Part shown: in pieces, positions 11,002-22,093 of the stretch
Layout of the letters: every line of letters begins with the position of its first letter
Numbering within the stretch: the stretch's first letter is position 1
Source of the DNA: Moniliophthora roreri
Lineage: Eukaryota; Basidiomycota; Agaricomycetes; Agaricales; Marasmiaceae
DNA length: 64,000 nt
Direction of reading: 5' to 3'
NCBI GenBank assembly: GCA_001466705.2
Contig: LATX02000154.1
Coordinates: forward strand, 682,001-746,000
Position numbers and translations under genes: made by a program
Notes under the pieces: model-generated
The model's database searches: none
Told to the model about the DNA's origin: nothing
Seen by the model: the letters and a program-made list of their open reading frames with translations, nothing else

Positions 11002-12352
11002 ATGTCTTCCTCCTCTACTGAATGAACCCAACCCTTCCCCGGAGATTGTGTTCACACTGGTCCCTTCCATCCCACCATCTTCAAACTCCTTTACATTCTG
11101 AATGCCAAACACCATGACAACAAAATATCCAGAGCTATCAAACGCGATGATCAACAAAGAGTGCTACTTGGATGTTTGCTCTTTTTACATGGACAACATC
11201 AAATGATGAGTGAATCCATCACATGGATCGACTGTCAAATGGGACTGTTTGCTCAAGGCCTTACCAAAGATGAAGACTTTACAATGAATGGACCAATCTC
11301 AGTACCCCATCCTCCTGATATTGAAGTCCTTCCCCTTTATGTAATTATCCCTAAAACAGATACCAGTGACGAACCCTTTCCAACTGACGACGACATCAGC
11401 CCCAACGAGCCCGCTTTCTTCCTCACAGCCAGAGAACACTGAAGAGCAATTAGAAGAGCAACTGAGGTCACTCAAGGACAGTTCCTTCTTGACCTCAGAC
11501 AACAATCAACTTATTTCCCTAAGACTGATGCAAGAAGGCGCTTGGACATATCTCGCACCCATCCTAGAGGAACAGGAGTCGCATCCTTACCTCCCAACAA
11601 GTGAACCCTTCTCTACCCTGTACACTCCCCTGTCTCAGAGCCCAACAGAACAACTCTGCCCTGAATGTCCTGAACCACAGACTCCCCAATTCCTAACACC
11701 CCCATCTATGCTGCTACCTCTACCATCATCGATCGATCTCCCAGTCCAATCAATCCATCGCCAAGCACTTTCAGAGCAGCAAGACTCTCCCTGGAACTCC
11801 TCTCTCCCGTTATCCCCATTGACCCAAACACCAGTTGTCCGTATCCAATCAGTGTGGGATGATGAGGATGAAGATCAGGAAGACAGAGACTTGCAAATTG
11901 AAAACAGATCAACTCCTCTTATGCTGTCTACTATGGAGTGGGTCAACAAAGTGTACTCAGTGCTGAATGCCCTGTTTGCCGAATGGGAGACCACTGTGCC
12001 GTCGACTGTAGAGACTACCATTGTCCAGTTTGCGGAGTTGCTAAGGCTGGGCATCTCCCTCAAAACTGCCATGACCAACAAAGGTCTACAAGAACTACAG
12101 GAGAGAACGATACTGGCAGCAATTTGGCTGCTAACTATGATTGGTGAGATGATACCATGTGGGATGATGAGGTCTATAGAAACAGAGAGAGCTGAACGAC
12201 CAGACAGGCCATCACCTACTGCAGACAGTCTAACGGTAGATTTAGGTGAACCAGAAGGGCCAAGGACTTTCTTTTTTGTAGGGCAACGACCAGAGTTTCA
12301 TAGCAAATGGTTAGTTGGAGGAAGAAATATTTCGAATGCAGACATCTGAGCA
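11002..12352 (+). pseudogene. Second chromovirus ORF with two zinc knuckles, downstream of pol (broken)
   Basis: An ATG at 11002 follows the chromodomain stop by about 20 bases. The reading frame opens with MSSSSTE and PTIFKLLYILNAKHHDNKI, is interrupted by a TGA after seven residues and by stops near 11440 and 11830, and carries two adjacent knuckles in frame 1: CPVCRMGDHCAVDC (CX2CX4HX4C) and CPVCGVAKAGHLPQNC (CX2CX6HX4C), at about 11965-12060. A Pro/Ser-rich, acidic stretch separates the N-terminal part from the knuckles, where frame 2 is also open (11366-12349). I do not recognise the family. The relic at 1-1996 is a divergent homologue, so it is a stable part of this element lineage. It could be an RNA-binding accessory protein. 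Confidence 0.7.
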
Positions 12353-12353
12353 T

Positions 12354-12363
12354 AAAATGGGGG
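12354..12363 (+). other. Polypurine tract of the chromovirus
   Basis: AAAATGGGGG lies three bases before the 3' LTR start (TGTTAC at 12367). This is the expected place for the plus-strand primer in LTR retrotransposons. The single T is tolerated in many such tracts. Confidence 0.6.
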
Positions 12364-12366
12364 TAT

Positions 12367-12922
12367 TGTTACAAATTTCCTTTATTGTTTCATTTCTCTT
12401 CCCAAACATTGTACTATTACTCATTCCAGTGCTTCTATGAGTGCTTCATTTCTTTTTCTTCTATGCTTCTCATTAACATCTGGACACATCCACATTCCCA
12501 GTTCCCATTTCCAGTTTATCTTATTTATTATTCCTATATGATTTCATCCTTCTTTATGACATCACCATTGACTTTATTAATGACATCATTATGATTCATT
12601 GTCGACTTCTTTTATTCCTTCAAGTTCCATTTGATTCTATCTACTAAGTATATCTTGCTCTGACCTACAATGTTGACACATAAACGATGTATAACAAGTA
12701 GCTACAAACAATGTATAAGTAGATAGAAACTGGGTCAAGACTCTTCAGCTTGACCTGGTTAATCCACCTCTTATCTTGCAAGCCAATGAATGAACTTGAG
12801 ATAACTCAGCAGAAGGTCTTACCTACTGTAGAGTTGTCAAACTCAAACTTGAACCTTATTGCTTGATGTCACTTCACTTAGTGGTGTTGAGTTGTTGTCA
12901 TTGCTGTGCAAGTAACATAACA
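12367..12922 (+). repeat. 3' LTR of the chromovirus
   Basis: It is the 556-bp direct repeat of 4639-5194, ending CATAACA and followed by the GACTC target duplication. It includes the same TATA word and self-complement site as the 5' LTR. Much of the LTR (12367-12922) appears again within 14101-16527 because of the contig-overlap artefact. Confidence 0.93.
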
Positions 12923-13515
12923 GACTCAGAGTAGACCTAGTTGAGATATAAGACTATATACCAAACTTGATAGTGACAGCAAAGCCAGATATTTGTTCTG
13001 CACTTTAGCAGATAGTTGTTTTCAAGTCAAGAGAAGACTTTGCATCAGAAAGTTTTGGTGGCTTTCTGGAGGCAGCTAGTGTTTTGCTAGTGTCAACACA
13101 GCTTAGAGAGAGCTCAGGCTACCAGAGTAGAAGTTTTCCTGCTTAAGTGTGTTCTAAATTGAGTAGATGCATCTTAGAGAGAGCTCAGGCTACCAGAGTA
13201 GAAGTTTTCCAGCTTAAGTGCATTACAGATCACAACCAAGAGGGTTGTATCCAGTACAAGGGGTACTGTAGTCTTTGATTACTTGGGTTATCACTTCAGG
13301 GTAGTCTTACCATCACCTCAGCACAATTAGCTGTTGTATTTAGGCTTGATTGAGATAGTAGAAACCAGAAAACACACAATAAAAAATGAATTATTTAAAC
13401 AAATATATCCTTATAGTCTCTATGTCGATAACTAAATACACACTTATTTTAAATCATGAAGATCAAATAGAGTCTAAGTGCGGTAACTCTGATCACGCTA
13501 AACCACACTCTGCAC
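12923..13515 (+). repeat. Long LTR copy A, right part
   Basis: This is the continuation of the LTR cut at 4638. It ends in a block (CTAAGTGCGGTAACTCTGATCACG, in pieces, at about 13471-13500) that matches the end of copy B at 19840-19868. Inside is a direct repeat: CTTAGAGAGAGCTCAGGCTA begins at 13102 and again at 13173 (period 71), each copy continuing for about 45 bases. The end at about 13515 is set by loss of similarity with copy B, not by a clear terminal motif. Confidence 0.55.
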
Positions 13516-13605
13516 ATCACCACACACACACATAGACAATAGTAGAGCAGGATCTGATCAACAGATCAGCTCTTTGTGTAGCACAATCAAGTAGTATTAG
13601 CAGTT

Positions 13606-13941
13606 GTGAATCTGAAACCTTTCTTAATGATGGAGAAGCTCCCCAATGAGGCTGACCATAAGCTGCACTATCTTCATGTCTTTCTGAATGCTCTACCTTC
13701 CTCATTACCAAAACCCCAACATGGCAAGCTTCCAAGATTTCCATTCAAGACTTTCCACATTGATAGCTGTGATGTTGAGGACCTTGAAATTGTAGGTGCC
13801 ATGAATGAAGGTTTCAAGCGTATTTTCGGGTGGCAGACAAAGACTACCAGAGATGGTATTCTGCAAATAACAGAACATGAGTCAGATATTGGAGCAGTTG
13901 CCGATGTCCTCAAGAAGTTAATCAAGGAGAACCCAAGCTAG
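13606..13941 (+). CDS. Unrecognised 111-codon ORF beside the hAT relic
   Basis: An open frame of 111 codons lies between the end of LTR copy A and the hAT relic. The protein is soluble-looking, with no membrane segment or signal peptide, and has a region GFKRIFGWQTK...GILQITEHESDIGAVADVL that reads like a folded domain. After its stop (13940) another frame gives WKPRWCADEVGGRHYKWV, so the original protein may have been longer and be frameshifted or spliced here. I do not recognise the family. It could be a captured host fragment or the N-terminal part of the hAT element. The identical ORF at 16034-16369 lies in the assembly duplicate. Confidence 0.3.
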   Translation: MNLKPFLMMEKLPNEADHKLHYLHVFLNALPSSLPKPQHGKLPRFPFKTFHIDSCDVEDLEIVGAMNEGFKRIFGWQTKTTRDGILQITEHESDIGAVADVLKKLIKENPS

Positions 13942-14100
13942 GATGGAAGCCCAGATGGTGTGCTGATGAAGTGGGTGGAAGACATTACAAATGGGTGCAT
14001 AAAAGCTATCAGAGATGCAGGTCAGGAAGTCTTTCTATTGCTGAATGTGATATGCTAATAAGTATGACAGCTACCTGACCTTTCTGCAGGAGAGCTGTCN

Positions 14101-16527
14101 AACCACAGACTCCCCAATTCCTAACACCCCCATCTATGCTGCTACCTCTACCATCATCGATCGATCTCCCAGTCCAATCAATCCATCGCCAAGCACTTTC
14201 AGAGCAGCAAGACTCTCCCTGGAACTCCTCTCTCCCGTTATCCCCATTGACCCAAACACCAGTTGTCCGTATCCAATCAGTGTGGGATGATGAGGATGAA
14301 GATCAGGAAGACAGAGACTTGCAAATTGAAAACAGATCAACTCCTCTTATGCTGTCTACTATGGAGTGGGTCAACAAAGTGTACTCAGTGCTGAATGCCC
14401 TGTTTGCCGAATGGGAGACCACTGTGCCGTCGACTGTAGAGACTACCATTGTCCAGTTTGCGGAGTTGCTAAGGCTGGGCATCTCCCTCAAAACTGCCAT
14501 GACCAACAAAGGTCTACAAGAACTACAGGAGAGAACGATACTGGCAGCAATTTGGCTGCTAACTATGATTGGTGAGATGATACCATGTGGGATGATGAGG
14601 TCTATAGAAACAGAGAGAGCTGAACGACCAGACAGGCCATCACCTACTGCAGACAGTCTAACGGTAGATTTAGGTGAACCAGAAGGGCCAAGGACTTTCT
14701 TTTTTGTAGGGCAACGACCAGAGTTTCATAGCAAATGGTTAGTTGGAGGAAGAAATATTTCGAATGCAGACATCTGAGCATAAAATGGGGGTATTGTTAC
14801 AAATTTCCTTTATTGTTTCATTTCTCTTCCCAAACATTGTACTATTACTCATTCCAGTGCTTCTATGAGTGCTTCATTTCTTTTTCTTCTATGCTTCTCA
14901 TTAACATCTGGACACATCCACATTCCCAGTTCCCATTTCCAGTTTATCTTATTTATTATTCCTATATGATTTCATCCTTCTTTATGACATCACCATTGAC
15001 TTTATTAATGACATCATTATGATTCATTGTCGACTTCTTTTATTCCTTCAAGTTCCATTTGATTCTATCTACTAAGTATATCTTGCTCTGACCTACAATG
15101 TTGACACATAAACGATGTATAACAAGTAGCTACAAACAATGTATAAGTAGATAGAAACTGGGTCAAGACTCTTCAGCTTGACCTGGTTAATCCACCTCTT
15201 ATCTTGCAAGCCAATGAATGAACTTGAGATAACTCAGCAGAAGGTCTTACCTACTGTAGAGTTGTCAAACTCAAACTTGAACCTTATTGCTTGATGTCAC
15301 TTCACTTAGTGGTGTTGAGTTGTTGTCATTGCTGTGCAAGTAACATAACAGACTCAGAGTAGACCTAGTTGAGATATAAGACTATATACCAAACTTGATA
15401 GTGACAGCAAAGCCAGATATTTGTTCTGCACTTTAGCAGATAGTTGTTTTCAAGTCAAGAGAAGACTTTGCATCAGAAAGTTTTGGTGGCTTTCTGGAGG
15501 CAGCTAGTGTTTTGCTAGTGTCAACACAGCTTAGAGAGAGCTCAGGCTACCAGAGTAGAAGTTTTCCTGCTTAAGTGTGTTCTAAATTGAGTAGATGCAT
15601 CTTAGAGAGAGCTCAGGCTACCAGAGTAGAAGTTTTCCAGCTTAAGTGCATTACAGATCACAACCAAGAGGGTTGTATCCAGTACAAGGGGTACTGTAGT
15701 CTTTGATTACTTGGGTTATCACTTCAGGGTAGTCTTACCATCACCTCAGCACAATTAGCTGTTGTATTTAGGCTTGATTGAGATAGTAGAAACCAGAAAA
15801 CACACAATAAAAAATGAATTATTTAAACAAATATATCCTTATAGTCTCTATGTCGATAACTAAATACACACTTATTTTAAATCATGAAGATCAAATAGAG
15901 TCTAAGTGCGGTAACTCTGATCACGCTAAACCACACTCTGCACATCACCACACACACACATAGACAATAGTAGAGCAGGATCTGATCAACAGATCAGCTC
16001 TTTGTGTAGCACAATCAAGTAGTATTAGCAGTTGTGAATCTGAAACCTTTCTTAATGATGGAGAAGCTCCCCAATGAGGCTGACCATAAGCTGCACTATC
16101 TTCATGTCTTTCTGAATGCTCTACCTTCCTCATTACCAAAACCCCAACATGGCAAGCTTCCAAGATTTCCATTCAAGACTTTCCACATTGATAGCTGTGA
16201 TGTTGAGGACCTTGAAATTGTAGGTGCCATGAATGAAGGTTTCAAGCGTATTTTCGGGTGGCAGACAAAGACTACCAGAGATGGTATTCTGCAAATAACA
16301 GAACATGAGTCAGATATTGGAGCAGTTGCCGATGTCCTCAAGAAGTTAATCAAGGAGAACCCAAGCTAGGATGGAAGCCCAGATGGTGTGCTGATGAAGT
16401 GGGTGGAAGACATTACAAATGGGTGCATAAAAGCTATCAGAGATGCAGGTCAGGAAGTCTTTCTATTGCTGAATGTGATATGCTAATAAGTATGACAGCT
16501 ACCTGACCTTTCTGCAGGAGAGCTGTC
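14101..16527 (+). repeat. Exact copy of 11673-14099 after a single N (probable unmerged contig overlap)
   Basis: Bases 14101-16527 repeat 11673-14099 (2427 bp, offset 2428). They include the second half of the zinc-knuckle ORF, the 3' LTR, LTR copy A's right part and the 111-codon ORF. The left copy stops at GAGCTGTC just before the N at 14100. The right copy runs through the same GAGCTGTC into unique sequence at 16528. An apparent second 3' LTR at 14795-15350 is therefore not evidence for a second insertion. Confidence 0.85.
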
Positions 16528-16679
16528 AAAAATGGAAGCAAGATTCAGAACCTGCTAAAGATACTGACTCAAATGGAAGGATGGTAGACAGAGATTTAGC
16601 TAAGGTATGTCATGTTCAAGCACTCTGGCTACATGTTGATGCTTACCTTCTATTCCAGTGGCGCAAGTTGTCAAAGAAG

Positions 16680-18273
16680 TTCTAGAATTTACTTCTTCTT
16701 GAATCCTCAACATCAAATAAGGGACAAAAGACCACTGAAATCACCAACTGCCTCTGCATCAAGTACAAGAATCCCAAAACTGATTCAAAGCACTATGGCT
16801 GTGTTGCTGAAAAGTGTAATTGGCTGCAGAACAGAAATGCTCAGCTTGACCACATCTTGAAGCACACTATCCAGTGCAAGCATCTCAATAAAAACAACCA
16901 TCAGTTTGCCATCAACAAGTCAGCAGATGATCCACTTGGTGCAAAACTAGCTGCTGAAGATGCTAGGCAGAAGGCACAGTTTGTGCTGGCACTATCTCTT
17001 TCTGAATTCACCTTCGAATCATTGTCTCTCAACACTGTGCCAGACAGCCCGGCTCTCAAAGAACAAAGTGTTGTGTTGAACTGTACAAATGCTGGGCAGC
17101 AGGAGTTGAAACAAAGAATCAACTTCTGTATCATGAAACTGATGTGCATCAGAGGAATGTGTCCCATAGTGGTGGACAGTGACAAGTGGAAAGAGATGTG
17201 GGAAGTAGGCAATTCTCAGTATGATTCAACTTCCTCAACTGCCTTTGTTAATGGCCACATTCTGAAAGAATCTTCATGGATCCACAAGATGACGGTTGAA
17301 ATCCTAAAGCAGTACAAGAATAACACGTTGACCTTTGACAGTAATGACACACTTCACTACTCCTGATCAGCAAACCTTCCTCTTCAATGGATATGAAGCA
17401 ACAGAAGAATATCATACTGCTGAATGGGTGAGGGATATATTAGTTAAGGTAAATTTGACTTGCAGAACATTTACTGCAATACTTACTAAACCTTTCTTCA
17501 GACTGTTGATAAAGTTGGGTGAGAACATGTTGGGCCTGCATGCTCTGATAGCACTGCAAATGTAAAGCTGGGAAAGCAGCTTGCAAAGGAAGCTATCCCA
17601 ACAATGTTGATACTCCCCGACTGCTGTCACCACATTAACCTGATGATCAAAGACATCACAAAGCTCCTTGAGTATAAAGCAGTGAGTAAATACTCTTTGC
17701 AAGATGTGTTTTAGCCCTAATAGTCAAAACCAAATCTCAGATGATCAAGACTCTCAAAACTACTATTGCGTACTTCAGTACCTCCAAGTTCAGCAATCGT
17801 AAACTCAAGGAATCCTGAAAGGAGGAAGATGTGACAAAGAGTTTGGTGACTGTTGGCAAAACTCATTTTGCTAGTCATTATACAGCTGCAGAGTCAATGG
17901 ATCGCTGTTTTCCTATTATCAGGGACTCGATAATTGATAATGTCATCAACATGAAGGTTCATGTCAGAAGATCTTGTCAGATGCATGCTTACACCAACCT
18001 TATAGGACAAGAGTGTTGTTGAGACCTTCAAAGGTCAAATGAAAGGTTCTCATTTCCAGTTGACCAACATTCAGTACTTGAGGGTTATTGGCCTGATGGC
18101 ACATTCAATTTGGCAGCTTGAGGCTGTCCAAACAAATGCTGCTGATGTTCTTTTGTTCTGGCTTGCTATGGGGTCTGAGCTGAAAGCCTTTCTCAATAGC
18201 GGTAATATGTCGAACCTAGAAAAGACCCACTTTTATTCATTTTACACTATTTCTGAATCAGAACACTTTAATA
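16680..18273 (+). pseudogene. hAT-family transposase, N-terminal and catalytic part (broken)
   Basis: The trace begins with a BED-like zinc-finger region (GCVAEKCNW...LDHILKHTIQC, about 16795-16875). An open stretch (16857-17366) and then catalytic-domain blocks follow: CSDSTANVKLGKQL and LILPDCCHHINLMIKDI (about 17545-17665), VGKTHFASHYTAAESMDRC (about 17850-17910) and a helical region to 18270. At least two short introns (gtaaat...ttcag near 17450-17502; gtgagt near 17682) and several stops interrupt it. A hAT transposase would excise and reinsert the element. Similar proteins are frequent in Agaricomycetes. The protein is cut at about 18273 by long LTR copy B and resumes near 19985. Confidence 0.75.
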
Positions 18274-19885
18274 TGACACGAGATAATGGGTAATAAGGAC
18301 TAGAGTGAGCCCAGTCTGCTAGTCATTGCCTTAGAGAAGCGGTGGTACCTGGGAAAGTACGAAGAGCTATATGATATGCTATACAGAGGTGTCTAAGCTG
18401 TACTTTCTGACCTATCTATGTATCAGATCCAAAGCAGATCACTCCCGAAACCTGTAGGGAATCTAACTATGGCCCAATGAATGCATTGGCTAGTTAACCA
18501 AGCTCTCAAAAGTGCTATCAATGGGATTTTAACTTCTAGTTTACTTTTCTATGACATCTGCAAAGTGCAAGCTGCAGTCAAACAGTACAGAGGTACTTAG
18601 AGGAGACATCAAAACAGAAAGACAGCTTAGAACAGGAACAATCATAGAACAATCCTCCTCCGAAGTCAATATACAGATCAGAGTCAAAGCAGGCAATCCC
18701 TTAATAAAGAATTCACCGGCAGCTAAACAATATGCGATAAGCAAACTAGGTACAAAGACTGCTTGGAAAGACAGAAATCACTTCTGAAGGACATTCACTA
18801 CCTATAGACAGATACAACAAGACATATGAAGAATATCTAACGTGCAAGAAATCCTAAATAAGACCGAGCATGCATTGTCAAAGGAGATAGGGACAATAAC
18901 AGCATGTTCCGACCTTGGAAACCTTGGCATCTAGGCCTCTGCTGATGTGCAGATACTAGAAAAGGGGAAATGCTGTCAAAAGACAGGACGGATACAGCCA
19001 TCCACTCATAGATACCCGACTTAGAAAAGAGAAAATACAAATTATAGAGTCTAGAATGCCTGGAGGCATAGATACCTGTGCAGATATGGTTGGATACCCT
19101 AGTGGCCAGACTCTGTGACATCTGAATAATCCCTCTTTTAGTATCTCAGTCACTCATTTGTCATTTCCTGAATTATCGGACATTATTTATAATTTTCTGT
19201 AGATATATTCCTTGGACTGTATATAAGGACAGCTAGATATTTGTACATACTCAAGTAACTCTGCCCCCTCTGATTGTGAATACATGATGAGTTTGTTTGG
19301 TGTATAAATTTGTGTGCCATTCCAGTTTTGCTTCCTCACTACAGGCCCTGGAGATTGGTCCTGAGTGACTCCAGAGAGATAGAAATCTGATAACGAACTT
19401 GCATCATAAGAGATAAGAGTAACATCTTGAGTGCATTATAGCACTTTTCTAAGAGAAACTTTACACCAAGAAGGAGCCTTGGGCACTTGGAGTGTGGCCT
19501 GTGTGTGTAGCAGGTTGTGACACACTTAGAGTCTTAGCAAGGGGTGTGCCTGTGCTGAACTCTTTGTAGAAATTGGTCTAGGACCTTTTCCAGTACACTG
19601 TGTGCTGTAGTTATCTTGAAGAAGTCTTGAACTCCGTAGGGTCAGACTATATCGGCTATCGAGTCTTTGTACAGGACTGTAGCTCTTGTGTTTGTGCTTT
19701 GTGCACCATGTTCTTTGTGTTTTGTGTGTGTGTTTGTGATATAAACTATTTTAAAACCATATATACTCCTCTGGAGGTGAACGCTTTGAAGTAGAACACT
19801 TCAATAAGAGAGAATCAACCTAGCTAAGAGTTTTATTGGCATTCTAAGTGCAGTAACTCTGATCACGTTGATCCACACTTGCACA
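18274..19885 (+). repeat. Long LTR copy B inserted in the hAT relic
   Basis: This stretch of about 1.6 kb separates two parts of one hAT transposase and aligns in order with LTR copy A: GGACTAGAGTGAGCC, CCCGAAACCTGTAGGGA, TATATAAGGACAGC, AGGCCCT, and the end block AAGTGCAGTAACTCTGATCACG. The start TGACACG at 18274 is set by alignment. The right end (about 19885) is uncertain, with about 100 further bases before the transposase resumes. I found no target duplication, so either the ends are off or a piece of internal element DNA remains. There is no coding capacity. Confidence 0.55.
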
Positions 19886-19984
19886 ACAAACTAAGTTAGA
19901 CTTTTGGAGGTTATCTTTTTGGGTAGTTTTCCACTAGTCCTATCTTAGACAAATTAGTGGTGAGGACAATACAGGTATCAGTGA

Positions 19985-21212
19985 AGAATTAGCAGGGAAG
20001 ATATGGAGGATCTTCAATGTCCGTTATAGGGAGTTTATTGAGCAGTCGCCAGGTGATATATATTTCACAACATTTTACCTTCATCCATGTAAGTGTAACT
20101 CTAAATTTCCTAATAGTTCTTCTAACACTTCCAAAAGTATATGTCAAGTCAGACATACTCAAGAGAACCTCACCCAGTATTGTCACATCTCACTATACAA
20201 CAATCACATTGCCGGCACAGGCAAATGATCATCCAGAGGCTGATTAGACGCCAAATCCCAAAGCATATCAACATGTGAAGACAGCTTTGAAGGAAATCTT
20301 ACAGTGTGAAGTTGAGTTTTAGAAGACAAGCCCCCTTGTCGCTCCTATTGCACCAGTTATAAGAAGGGCTGGAAGTAGTGCAAAAGATGTTGGCCTTGAA
20401 TTCAAGGCTCAGCTTCTTGCCTATGCCTGTCACAACTATCCCTTCACTGATCGACTGGGCAAACAGACCCCACTTGAATGGTGGACAGCTTTAGTTCCAC
20501 ACCCAAAGGCATTTGTTCTTGCTGTAGGTGTTCTGCATCTCAAGATATTGATGTGTAAACTGATGTTATTTTCCAGTTCCTTGGCATCAAACTGTTTTTG
20601 GTACTTGCAAATTCAATGCCCAATGAACATACTGGTTCTAGTATCACCTGGTTGAACTCACCACTTCGCAACTGCCAGACTGTTGAGACTCTGATGCAGA
20701 TGCTCAAGGTTGGTCAACAGTATGGTGTTCACATGGTTAGTGTTTAGACTTTTTCAAGTGGCATGTGGAACTGACTTTATGAATAGAAAAAAGCAAAGGA
20801 AAAAGCTTCACCTACAGTTAATCTTACAGACATCAATACTGTGCTGAATCCTGCCACTGATGTTGTCAAACCTGGCAAGTTGAAACAGTCTGGTGAGACT
20901 GAGCAGTCAGACCAGGTCAAGCTTATTGATCTGCTGCCACCTGATGATGAGGAGGAGCACAAAGCTTCAGCATTAAATGGTGTTGACAAGGATAGCAAGC
21001 TTGATGAGGTTGATATTTTTGTTGATATTGACATGAATATTGATGTGGCAATCCTGCAGAAAGTTGTGCCAAAGGAGACAACATTAGCTTGTCATAGCAG
21101 TCGCTCTCCTGCCATCATTGCAGGTATCTTGGCTCTTGACACCTCTGAGAAGCTGGATAGAGCTTCTGGGAATGCTGCAAATAGTGGAGACTTTGACTGG
21201 GAAGCTCTTTGA
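19985..21212 (+). pseudogene. hAT-family transposase, C-terminal part with dimerisation domain
   Basis: The trace resumes with RYREFIEQSPGDIYFTTFYLHP (split here for length: RYREFIEQSPG, then DIYFTTFYLHP, about 20020-20085). It continues with FKAQLLAYACHNYPFTDRLG, TPLEWWTAL (about 20465-20495) and, across a short intron, FLGIKLFLVLANSMPNEHTG and WLNSPLRNCQTVETLMQML. This is the WW...PNS...E.T pattern of the hAT C-terminal dimerisation domain. The last exon (20841-21212) is an acidic tail ending DFDWEAL. Stops and the LTR insertion upstream make the whole gene a relic. Confidence 0.8.
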
Positions 21213-22093
21213 GGCCTTGAAATATTATTTACATGTGTATCTGTTATTAACATGTAAAAAATCTGCTTTATTTACATGTTATTAACTAAGTGAATAATGA
21301 CCCCTCAGGAGGCTAATGTGAAGAAACATGTTACTAACATGGCTTTGAATTAGTCACCACACTCTAGTTGAGTAAATGGCTCACCAAATTCACTTGTGTG
21401 GTTCCTATACAGACAATAGTGGTAGATGAAGCCTGTCAGATCCAAATCGGCGACTATTTTGGACCTTTCAATGTTGCCAAGGATATACTTAGAAAGGTAT
21501 GTTTTATTGGAGATAATAAGCAGCATGTGTACATAGATCATAGCAATATGACAAAGTTTCTGATACCTTCCTTAGTACCCCCATATGGACAAGATCTCGG
21601 AACTTTGAAGAGTATATTTGAGGTTACACATTTGCATTGTCGAATCAATTTCCTCGACACTCAATGCAAGTCTTTGTTGTTCATCATCTCTTTTGCATTT
21701 GTAGCTGATAAAATATTTAGATTGTATGCTGCCACAAATTGGCAGCTTTGTTTCCTGTCATGTATATAATGACCTCCTGAACTCAAATCCTGATCACCCA
21801 ATCACTGATGAGGTGCTGGCTTGTTGGCTTGTCAATGTCAGTGGAAAAGAAGAAAAGGAAGGGACCTTGTGGAAGGTAGGCCACTGTTTGGTGTTCCAAC
21901 TTTGTCTGTCATGTGCTGACTCCCAACTGAGAGAACTCTAGGTTGGGCTGGGGGTAAGCAAAGCTCAACTGGGAACACAGAGGGATCACACCTGGGTGGG
22001 ATCCCTTGACGAGTTTTGTTCTCTAAGTGCAAGTCAGCAAATTAGTCATATACTATACTGAAGCTATACAAGATCAGTGTAAATAATATACTA

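Larger units (their letters stand above)
4639..12922 (+). mobile_element. Complete, inactivated chromovirus (Ty3/gypsy) LTR retrotransposon
   Basis: The element is bounded by two 556-bp LTRs (4639-5194 and 12367-12922), each starting TGTTAC and ending CATAACA. It is flanked by a 5-bp target duplication GACTC (4634-4638 and 12923-12927). Inside, in order, are a primer-binding site, gag with a CCHC knuckle, aspartic protease, reverse transcriptase, RNase H, integrase, a chromodomain, a second ORF with two zinc knuckles, and a purine tract. The chromodomain after the integrase places it among the chromoviruses. All reading frames are broken. As written the element includes a spurious 927-bp repeat after the N at 9789, so its true length is about 7.36 kb. 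Confidence 0.93.

Noticed and set aside
14795..15350. A third LTR, hence a second chromovirus insertion
   Set aside because: It lies wholly in the exact duplicate that follows the N at 14100.
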